DNA of 64,000 nucleotides, taken from positions 18,445,853 to 18,509,852 of the forward strand of contig JBBCBC010000002.1 in assembly GCA_037126765.1 (NCBI GenBank), in the 5' to 3' direction. The translations under genes were made by a program, and so were the position numbers. The stretch is from Stenogyne calaminthoides. Taxonomy: Eukaryota > Streptophyta > Magnoliopsida > Lamiales > Lamiaceae. Numbering within the stretch: the first letter of the stretch is position 1; each line of letters begins with the position of its first letter. The notes under the pieces were generated by a model, which saw only the letters and a list, made by a program, of their open reading frames with translations, was not told where the DNA came from and searched no databases. Of the stretch, positions 55,863-64,000 are shown piece by piece.

Positions 55863-57968
55863 TTAGGTGAATTGTTCAGGGTGATATCCTTCTTGCGGTC
55901 CCCAATATCCAAGATTGGGCAATATTGCGGTACCAGCATGTTGGACAATTACGTTAAGTCTAGCATTGACATAATTTGGACATTGTGGATCCTGACTAAC
56001 TTGCTGGAGTAACGACTGCGTGTTTTGCCTCATGCGTCCCAACCTACGTCGCGCTGAACCATGCATGGCATTGACGTACACATTGTTTTCACCGTGTTCA
56101 GGGTTGTGCACTCTCAAATGTGTTATGTTTGCATACCATGCAGTATAATCCGACGTGGTACTATCCGCATCTAGAGCTTTGGGACCAAGATGCCCGAGTG
56201 GGTAATTGTGATTGCCCGTCTCATTTCAATATGCGACCGTAGGCCCATACACCTTCTTGTAGCCATTTGCTATGACACCATAATTTGAAAAATTACGATC
56301 GAAGTCGAGCGGTGGTGGGGGTATGCCCTGAACTCTCCCAAATTGTCGTGCAACCCTTTTAGGCATATACCCTTGGGCGTAGTCCAGAAATCGAACGCAA
56401 TCGTGGAATAACGATGACGCATGGATTGAAGCAGGAATGCAGAACGAAGTCCAATCGACCTATAATATATGAAAAATATTTTTATAAGACATTTTATTAC
56501 TTAAATTATAAATGATGAAAATGTGTTTAAGATGTATTGAGAATGAGAATGAGAAATATACATGACTTGATGGGTAATTATCCAATAGTTTGCGATAATG
56601 TACAAGATCCTCTTTCTTCTTTGAGAATCTTTGGGAGGCATTCCATCGCAATGCTAGTGGGGTACCAGGGTCATAATAAGTAGCTTCGCTGCGTTTGCGC
56701 AACTCAGTGAAATACTCGTATATCCAGCACTGGAAAATTGTAATGAGTTTAAGTTATTATATGTGACAATATATTGATAACAGTGTATTGAATATCATTG
56801 GAAATATTATTGAAATGGAATTTTGACCTCAAGCAATGTTAAGCAGCCTGAAATCCCTGTCGTGTCACGTTTAGATGCCACCCAAGCTGGTGATATAAAT
56901 ACGCCAATGTGGCGGCTCCCCATGCATAGTAAGGGACTTCAGCATCGAGATCACCCAACACTTCTAGATATTCATTGGGGACAGAATCACACGTTTTATC
57001 AACAAATAGTGTTGACCCCATCAAGTACCACAGGTAACCTCGAGCAATAGAGACATCGCTCAGGTATAATTACCTTGACACCTTTTTCGTATAGTCTCAA
57101 GGGTGGCGCTATTTTCGTTTAGTCTCCTACATCCGAAAAGTAAAAACCCATTTCGATTCATTAACAACAACTTTTTGTATAAAATGAGGGTGGGAGGCCA
57201 TTTATGTTCAAGCCTACATTGAATTTTTTTTATTATTAATTAGTGAAATTAATTAATAAAAAATAAAAATATTGATTTATTAAAAATTAACTTTATTTTC
57301 AGTTTACCAAGGATAGAGTGAACGTCGTGGAGTGTGATTGTCATCTCTCCGAAAGGCAAATGAAAAATGTTCGTCTCAGGGTGCTACCATTTGACAAATG
57401 CTGAAATGAGGGGCATGTTATGGGATTGAAACATCATTCGCCTGATATCCTCCAATCCAGAGTTTTGAATGCGGACAAAGAAAGGATCGCCATGATTGAA
57501 TGGATTCGATGACCATTTCTCAAGAGTTTTCATTCGAGTCTGGCCATCGAGGATCTTACGAAACCTCTACATATTTTTTACATAAAAATGAACTCATTAA
57601 TTTACATATCGTGACCGTTTGAAATAATAATTAAAGAATATATGTATTTTACTTACTGAATCGTTCCATATATTTTTGGCTTTGTGTGTTCTGAAAACAC
57701 ACAACACACTTGGATCATTAGGTCCTTCAGGCATGGATGTCATCCAATCATTATGTTGCGAGGACGAGGATGACACTTGCGTCGCCTGCGGAGGACTTTC
57801 GTATTCATCCTCATCCTCATGGTGAGTGGAGTGATGAGACGTAGAGGGACCAAGGTCAGTGGAGTGATGAGAGTGAGTCGAGTGATGAGATGTAGACGTG
57901 ACCGAATGAGATGTAGACGCGACTGGATGAGATGTAGACGCAACAGACGATTGATGTGATAATGTCAA
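55863..57968 (-). pseudogene. Plant-mobile-domain (PMD) protein, MAIL/transposon type, multi-exon and probably broken
   Basis: The start is likely at 57968, with a Ser/Thr/His-rich N-terminus of SVTSTSHHSTHSHHSTD type, then GPNDPSVLCVFRTHKAKNIW, and donor gtaagt at 57656. Exon 2 (57308-57566) has RIQNSGLEDIRRMMFQSHNM and NIFHLPFGEMTITLHDVHSI, the PMD hallmark. Next, 56828-57070 has SIARGYLWYLMGSTLFVDKT and AWGAATLAYLYHQLGWHLN, and 56560-56731 has CWIYEYF and GTPLALRWN. Finally 55863-56460 has QFGRVQGIPPPPLDF and a Gly/Gln-rich tail. The roughly 70 residues expected between exons 2 and 3 are missing, and one in-frame stop occurs near 56225. PMD proteins are encoded both by host genes for silencing and by plant transposons; the setting favours the latter. 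Confidence 0.75.
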
Positions 57969-57969
57969 A

Positions 57970-58745
57970 GGAGGACATGAACATAGGCCATTTCAATAGT
58001 TGAAATTAATTAATAAAAAATAAAAGTATAAATTAAAAAGAATCCAATTGGGGAGTTATTATGATAAGTATTCAAACTGAAAAAAATCATTTATGTTGAA
58101 ATGAGGGGATATGAACCATATTGCCTCGATATCCTCCAATGGTTTTGAATGCGGACAAAGAAAGGATCGCCATGATTGAATGGATTGTTGAGTTTTCATT
58201 CGGGGGTGTTTATATTGAGACCCTCCAAGATACTAAAACTCCATTAAGAAAAGTTTTGGAGATCGAATATTGTATTTTACTTTCAATCGGTCCATATATT
58301 TTTTGGACGTTGTTTCGAAAACAGAAGAATACAGGTCCTCGATATGGATGTCATACATTCGAGGACGGAGCAATCGGAGGCATATTCATCCTCATCCTCG
58401 TGACATAGTGAACTAAGAAAAAAAGTGAGTCGAGTGAAGTTATTCAACTAATACCTTACAATAATTCAATGCGGGAATGTAGGAGGCATATCAATAAAAA
58501 AAACCGGAGAATCCAATTGGGGAGTTATTATGATAAGTATTCAAACTGAAATCATTATGTGCAGGATATGAACCATATGTTCAGTTCGGTTCGTTGTTAG
58601 GTTTATATACGAAGGGTGTTTAATTGAACCTAAAATCTCAAGAAAAGTTTTGGAGATCGATTTGTGCACTTTCAATTTCCGTTGTTTCAAGAAAAACAGT
58701 AATCGAAACCGGAGCAATCGGCATTCGAACATAGTGAACTAAGCC
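57970..58745 (-). repeat. Two shrunken duplicates of the PMD exon 1-2 region
   Basis: 58035-58440 repeats parts of 57410-57900 in the same order with many short segments missing, for example 'ttttgaatgcggacaaagaa' and 'aggatcgccatgattgaatg'. 58500-58745 repeats 58035-58415 with still more missing: both begin 'gaatccaattggggagttat' and share 'aaaagttttggagatcga'. The 95-codon plus-strand frame at 58121-58408 is a by-product. Confidence 0.75.
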
Positions 58746-58746
58746 C

Positions 58747-58925
58747 CAAATTTGAAAATTCTAGCCGTTGAGATCCAATGGCTTGATTGTTCGATTAAAA
58801 GTCGTGAAATGAGATCCAACGGTTCCGAGATCAAAGAGTTGAAGGAAGGAATTTGAAAATTCTAGCCGTTGAGATCCAATGGCCAGGAAGCCGTTGGTTG
58901 AGATCAAAGAGTTGAAGGAACCGGT
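58747..58925. repeat. Tandem duplication, second copy shortened
   Basis: 'tttgaaaattctagccgttg' through 'agatcaaagagttgaaggaa' occurs at about 58750-58848 and again at 58851-58920, the second about 30 bp shorter by loss of inner pieces. Confidence 0.8.
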
Positions 58926-58971
58926 TTTGAACCGCGGCGGTTTTTTTTTTTTTTTTTTTCAATATTTCATC

Positions 58972-58979
58972 TATAAATA
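58972..58979 (+). promoter_or_regulatory. TATA box of the hAT transposase gene
   Basis: TATAAATA follows a T-run and stands 365 bp before the start codon at 59344. The leader between them (59060-59343) is a low-complexity 'acatattatatttatactac' repeat. Confidence 0.6.
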
Positions 58980-59059
58980 CCAACTCATTCCACTCCAAAA
59001 TTCACACCAAAGTTTATTCATCTCTCTCTCAACTCTCAAGTCTCAACTCTCACTCAATT

Positions 59060-59343
59060 CTCAAAGTTTATTATTTACATATTATTTACATTACATATTA
59101 TATTTATACTACACTATATATCATACTATACTCTAATCTATACATACACTACATATTATATTTATACTACACTATATATTATATACACTATATATTACAC
59201 TATACTAATACTAGTATACTACTATAGTATTATACTACATATTAGTATATTACACTACACTTACATAGTTACATACATATTACATTACACTACACTTACA
59301 TACATATATTATTTACATATACACTTACATACATATTATTATT
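59060..59343 (+). repeat. Low-complexity 'tacatattatatttatac' leader
   Basis: This is a degenerate repeat of TACATATTAT, CACTATATAT and TTACATACAT words directly upstream of the transposase start. It contains no other feature. Confidence 0.8.
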
Positions 59344-61586
59344 ATGGCAAGCCATCAAAGCAAGGGTAAGGGTAAAGGCAAAGCTTCTTCCACCTCTTCC
59401 GTTCGTCTTCCACATCCACCGGCACCGATCGAGTGGAGTTTAGATGATATTGAGGCCACACTTGGTCCGGTTATGAGAATCCTCTTGAAGATGATGCTAT
59501 ACCACAAGGTCCACGACGCCCTACTCAAGAAAGCCAAAACCACCCAACCGAGTCCAATGTCGAGCTAACTCCAACCCCAACTCCAAGTCGAGCTCAACTT
59601 AAGTGGGATATTTTTGCACGTCACTTTAATAAAGTGATCAACGAGGATGGTACTATTAAAGTTCATTGCAACTATTGTGACAAAATATATTCTTTTGTCA
59701 AAGGAGGAGGATATGGAACATTCGAGAAGCATTTGAAAAAAATTCATCCGGATAGAGTTGGAATTAGTTCAAACCAAGCACAACCGTGGATTTACGCCAA
59801 CCGGTGGCGGTGGTGGAGTTCAAGGCAGGTAAGTAACCCCACTTCTCTATTTACATTTGATCAAATGAAATATAGAAAATTGTTAGCTAAATTTGTGTGC
59901 ACACAACACCTTCCTTTTCAATTTGCCGATAATTCGTATTGGAATGATTTTGTTAACCTTGGTCTTCAACCCGCGGCAAAAAAAGTTTCACGTCATACTA
60001 CTACTCGTGATGTTGCTAAAGTTGTTTATGAGTATAAATATGCTTTGATTAATCTATTTGCCGATTTAAATGTTAAAGTTTGTATATGCGGATATTTGGA
60101 GTGATAATTTTCAAAAGCATAGTTATATAGGAGTTACATGCACTTGGATTGATGATTCGTGGACTCTTAACAAAAGATTGATTGCTTATAGAGATTTTGA
60201 TACGGAACACAATGCCGTTAATATTAGAGATAAATTGCATGATATTTTAAATGAGTATGCTCTTACTAAAAAAATATTTTCTATTGGTTTTGATAATGCT
60301 AGTGCAAATACGGCTACTATTGAAGATCTTACAAATATTTGTCAACCATATCTTGGTGGAAAATTTTTTCATGTTAGATGTATGTGTCATATTTTAAATT
60401 TATGTGTTCAAGATGGTTTAGATGCTTTGAAAGAACAAGTTGGTCCTATTAGATCCGCTATTTATTATATGTCGAGACATTCAAAATTGTTGAAAAAATG
60501 GAAAGTTTTTTGTAGAACATACAATATGCATCCCAAAAAAATTTCTCTTGATGTGTCAACTCGTTGGAATTCCACGTATAAATTGTTAAAGGAGTCTATG
60601 GATTATAAAGACGCTTTATGTACATTTTTTACTCAAGAAAATTGTGGTATTCGTTTATATCCTCAATATTGGGATTCATGCACTTCTTTGTGTAAAATTT
60701 TGGGAATTTTTAATGATTCCACAAAAGTGTTATCCGGTGTTTATTATCCTACGTGTAATTTAGCGCTTGATTATTGTATTAAAGTTGCTCATGTGTTAAA
60801 TGAAAATATTACAAATCCTTTATTAAGTGGTGCTACTTCTCTATGATGCAAAAATGGAAAAAATATTTTACAAATATTCCCGATCTATTCTTGGTTGCTA
60901 AAGTGTTTGATCCTAGAGTAAGATTGGATGGATTAATAATGATGTTAAATATGTATTATAATTATTTATTTCCTAATAGACATATGGTCATGGGTGAAGA
61001 TGATGTATATCCTAATCCAGGAAGAGATTGGTAATCGGATTAAAGTTACTTTTAATGTCTTTATTTAGAGAATATAGTGGTCCCGGTTTTGAAGAAAATT
61101 TTGGTGGTGGTGGCTCTTCTATGAGTCAAGAAGAAGATATATTAATGATTTTTTATGATGAACGTTCTCAAAAACGTCCAAGGTCTACTTCTAACCCTTA
61201 TTACTTAACTTGATCATTATTTATCCTCTTCATTTGTTCGGCTTGATGAAGATGAAGACAACGCTTACTTTTAATATACTAAAGTGGTGGTCGAGGATGA
61301 AAAATATCTATCCAATATTGTCAATGCTAGCAAGAGAAATTTTTTTGCATCTCCGCCTCAACCGTTGCCGTTGAACAAGCTTTTTAGTTTGGGAGGCTAC
61401 ACTTTGGATGCAACGAGATCGAATATGACCGTTGAAAACGTGGAAAACCAATGCTTGCTTGATGATTGGGTAAGAAAAAAAAAGAGAAGTCAAGAATTTG
61501 TTGATAATGATGATCAAGATAGCTCAAAAAGAAACTACCAGGAAGTGATGCATGAAGAATCGAATCGATCCAAATCAACGAGGTAA
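59344..61586 (+). pseudogene. hAT transposase (BED zinc finger, RNase H-like core, C-terminal dimerisation), frameshifted
   Basis: The start MASHQSKGKGKGKASSTSS is followed by a linker and, near 59600-59760, a BED zinc finger (KWDIFARHF; VHCNYCDKIYSF; FEKHLKKIHP). The catalytic region runs at 60070-60840: VTCTWIDDSWTLNKRLIAYR, then SIGFDNASANTATIEDL, HVRCMCHILNLCVQDG and LDVSTRWNSTYKLL. The C-terminal dimerisation domain is spread over three frames at 61215-61470 (ILKWWSRMKNIYPILSMLAR, then FSLGGYTLDATRSNMTVENV). Shifts near 59570, 60095, 60845, 61025 and 61210-61380 and several stops make it non-functional as given. The type is the RICESLEEPER-like hAT group. Its right terminal repeat is at 62090-62218. 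Confidence 0.88.
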
Positions 61587-62049
61587 GTTTGAGGTAAAGA
61601 GAACTACGTGGACTTTGATTCCTATTTAGAATCGTGAGGCAACTTAATTTTAAGTTTCAAACTTAGAATTTCTAAGTTTATTTCTTAAATTTAAGCTCAA
61701 GTCAATTTCTTTAAATCCCCCCTCGGCCCCCCCCCAAATTTATTTTGTAAAGTTTAAAATTTTAAGTTGTAATTGTAATTACTAATTCGATATAGTTCAC
61801 TTTGTAATTTGTAAAGTTGTAATAGTTCAATTAATTTGTAATAGTAGATTACTAGCTTATTTTAAGTTAGAATTACTATTTTTTTGTATTTTGTATTTTG
61901 TATTTTATAATAGTTCATTCAATTATTTCTAAGTTCATTTTGGTATTGTACTAATGTTATTGTTATGTTTTAACTTTTAATTATTGTAATGTAATCTTTA
62001 ATTTAAATTCTCATATTAACAATAATACAATAATTAAATTTCTCATCTA

Positions 62050-62218
62050 CATTCTTTCAAATTTTAGATCCAAAAAATTAAGAAATAAAAAAAAAAAAAA
62101 ACCGGAACCGGAACCGAAACCGCCTTGACCGCGGTTCGGTTCCTGTTCCACCTCCGGAAATTTTGGAACCGCCGGTTCGGAACCGGAACCGGAGGTTCCG
62201 GAACCGTGAGCATCCCTA
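62050..62218 (+). mobile_element. Right terminal inverted repeat and subterminal region of the hAT element
   Basis: A GC-rich block of 'ggaaccg' and 'cggttcgg' motifs ends in CCGTGAGCATCCCTA, the inverse of the TAGGGATGCTCACGG end of the MITE at 40739. The MITE and this region also share the adjoining 'ttagatccaaaaaattaag' stretch. The expected left end (TAGGGATGCTC...) upstream of 59344 was not found. Confidence 0.85.
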
Positions 62219-62400
62219 CTAATACCTTACAGCAATTCAACTAATACCTTACAACAAATCAAGTAACACTTTACAACAATTCAACTAATACCTTACAACA
62301 ATTCAACTAACACATTACAGCATATAAACTAATACCTTACAGCATACAAACTAATACCTTTACAACAATTCAACTAACACTAATACCTTACAACACTACA
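62219..62400. repeat. Tandem 'ctaataccttacaacaattcaa' repeat
   Basis: About eight imperfect units of a roughly 22-26 bp motif follow the hAT right end. One and a half related units occur at 58441-58470. The repeat may be the target into which the hAT element inserted. Confidence 0.85.
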
Positions 62401-63000
62401 ACTTTAATTAATTAATTCCACCATATTACCAAATGAAGACGATGATCATAATTTTAATTTTTATTTGTATGTTAATATCTCATTAAAAATTGAATTATAC
62501 TATAATTAGGTAATACACGGGGCCTATAATTAAGTAATTCCAGCATATGCCTAATTTCTTGAACTACTTAATTTTAAAATAATTGTATGCGCCGAAAATT
62601 TTAAAGGCAACCACAAGTGCTGGAACTCTAATTAATAATTGATAGGTTTCTACTCAAAATTTGTCTAATAATTCGGCTATTTATGTAATTAAATATTTGA
62701 GCTTTTTAGAATATTGTGAATTGTGAATTATGTGGGCATTTTGTGTAATATTATGAATATTGTGAATTGTGAATTATTACTCTCAAAATTATTAAAATAT
62801 TACATATAATGAGTTTGATATTTTTCAATATTACCTATTCTAAAAAAAAAAAGAAAGATATTTTTCTAAAACCATATGTTCGACGATTTGATATGTGCAT
62901 CTATTATGCCCCGATTTGAAAATTTCTAAAAAAATATGTAACATAATGCACACTCAAAAAATTACAAAGCCAAAAAAAAATAAAAAAATATATATATAAC
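62401..63000. other. Intergenic or intra-element DNA, nothing recognised
   Basis: AT-rich, non-coding, with short repeats of 'attgtgaattgtgaatta'. Confidence 0.5.
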
Positions 63001-63125
63001 TCTGTCGCGCAGAAATGACGACTATCTCGGTCAACGCGCGACAGCTGCAGTCAGCCAATGATTGAATTTTTGTTAGTCACTTCCTTCCAATGTGCATTTA
63101 GCACTCGTGGTGGTGGTGGTGGTAT
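63001..63125. repeat. GC-rich subterminal region of the putative CACTA-like element (right) and (GGT)n tract
   Basis: 'gtcaacgcgcgacagctgca' and 'ctctgtcgcgcag' are the inverse of the palindromic units at 53262-53345. A GTGGTGGTGGTGGTGG run at about 63108-63122 follows and might face 'ataccaccactactag' near 52989. Confidence 0.45.
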
Positions 63126-63194
63126 GGTCATTTTTGGAGAGAGATAAACTAGAAGCTAGAGAGAGAGAGGAGAAACGAGAGAAGATGGAGGGAG

Positions 63195-63365
63195 GTGAAA
63201 AGTTATAGAGAGAGAGAGGAGAAATGACAGAAGTGAGAGGACGGTTGATTGAGAATAAGAGAGGGATATTTTAGTTTGGTGTATTATAAGTATTTTATGT
63301 ATGATTTTGGACCTAAGAGTTATATTTTTTCCCTTTGGACCTATGAATAAGTATGGTGGGGTTTT
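63195..63365 (+). repeat. 165-bp repeat, copy 2
   Basis: A direct repeat of 49975-50140, with matching 'gacagaagtgagaggac', 'gttgattgagaataagaga' and 'ttttttccctttgg'. Confidence 0.8.
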
Positions 63366-63764
63366 TTTTGATCTAAAAGTTTGTATTTCCAAATTATATA
63401 CTAGAATATATACTAATATTGAGATATTTGAAATGCTCGTTAAGTTTAATTTTTTGACAAAATAAGAATGGGGTGGATTCATGTAATTAATTAACTACCG
63501 ACCTGGCCATTGCCATTAGAATATAATAAAAAAAATAAAAATGTACGTCTTTCCTCTACACTTGTAAAAAAGTGTAAATGTGCAATTGAAAGTAAAAAGA
63601 AAAAAACACCAATGCGTATATGTTGGTCCCAAAAATAATTTAATTTTATGAAAAAGGGAAGGGGGGAAAGGTGATTAAAATTTTTTCTTTTTCTTACAGA
63701 ATTGCTTTGCTTGTTTAGTAAATATTTGCATATGACAAGAACATAAAACAATAAAGAACACAAC
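63366..63764. other. Intergenic DNA, nothing recognised
   Basis: AT-rich. The two minus-strand open frames around it are low-complexity (Ser/Leu/Phe-rich) and not supported as genes. Confidence 0.5.
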
Positions 63765-64000
63765 AAAGTATAGTGGTTCGGAGACTCAAGCTCCTACGTC
63801 CACTCTCCCTTATCCGCAGGGAAATTCCTTACGACGGCGACACAAGCTTTCAGACTGAACTCCTGCAGCTTACTAACTTTCCTCTACGAGTTTTCAGGCT
63901 GAACTACCCCGCAGCTTACTAACTCAACTCACACAAGTTTTCGATTTGTCTCAAACAAATTTTACTAACTTCTTCTCTAGAGCTTTTATTAAAAACGAAT
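63765..64000 (-). mobile_element. LTR fragment of a second SIRE-like element, continues off the right edge
   Basis: 'gtggttcggagactcaagct' and the series 'cttactaac...gaact' match in inverse orientation the 'gagttagtaagct' repeats and the 'gagcttgagtctctgaacca' segment of the LTR at 12750-13010. Similarity is partial, so it is a related family rather than a copy of the same element. Confidence 0.7.

Noticed and set aside
59060..59343. Low-complexity TACATATTAT tract, considered as a possible satellite or origin
   Set aside because: It is irregular, short, and sits between TATA box and start codon of the hAT transposase; a simple leader repeat explains it.
1..64000. tRNA, rRNA or other structured RNA genes
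   Set aside because: I found no cloverleaf with A and B boxes or rRNA-like sequence by eye; TGGTATCAGAGC hits are retrotransposon primer sites, not tRNA genes.

Overview
This is nuclear DNA of a flowering plant, probably a eudicot. The sequence is AT-rich, its genes have GT/AG introns, and it is packed with nested Ty1-copia LTR retrotransposons, hAT, Mutator (MULE), Stowaway and foldback elements. Only two stretches look like ordinary host genes: pBrp, the plant-specific TFIIB-related protein (minus strand, three exons from 26963 down to 7480), and a short intronless gene for a conserved membrane protein (44905-45414, plus). Nothing here is bacterial: no operons, no ribosome binding sites, no CRISPR array.

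Layout. 1-2255: 5' half of a broken MULE (minus). 2256-6360: short repeats, a solo copia LTR with a perfect target-site duplication (TSD), and a decayed copia pol split by a hAT-type MITE. 6362-7181: two foldback MITEs. 7480-26963: pBrp. Its intron 2 holds a MULE-type MITE, and its 17-kb intron 1 holds a complete 14.4-kb SIRE/Maximus-like copia element (11509-25894, TSD TAAGC) with 2-kb LTRs, gag, pol and a long extra coding region downstream of pol. 27160-28840: an AT-rich element with terminal inverted repeats and another MITE. 28900-42430: a nest in which an old plus-strand copia pol is split by a minus-strand copia element (30184-42311). That element was itself invaded by two solo LTRs of one family (TSDs ATACC and AAACG) and by a 421-bp hAT MITE (8-bp TSD TCGACCAA). 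42480-44318: copia fragment, AT-rich DNA, foldback and Stowaway. 44905-45414: membrane-protein gene, followed by repeated copies of its 3' flank and non-autonomous DNA-element sequence up to about 50.1 kb. 50304-50568: hAT MITE with TSD. 52.9-63.1 kb: a probable large CACTA-like or composite DNA element that carries a transposase-like fragment, a plant-mobile-domain (PMD) pseudogene, shrinking tandem duplications and a decayed hAT transposase. 63765-64000: start of a further copia LTR (minus).

Most unusual signals. First, the two LTRs of the SIRE-like element differ mainly at CTG/CAG triplets, which become CG or TCG in the 3' LTR; much of pol shows the same change. This fits a consensus error at CHG-methylated cytosines at least as well as biological decay, and it bears on every frameshift called in these elements. 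Second, the extra ORF region of the SIRE-like element has its own leader and a long coiled-coil, charged protein. Third, three solo LTRs of one family lie within 36 kb, two of them inside the same host element. Fourth, a hAT transposase pseudogene and its apparent non-autonomous derivative occur in the same window. Fifth, at 57.4-58.9 kb there is a series of progressively shortened copies of one sequence.

All calls come from reading the sequence by eye. No database search was run.
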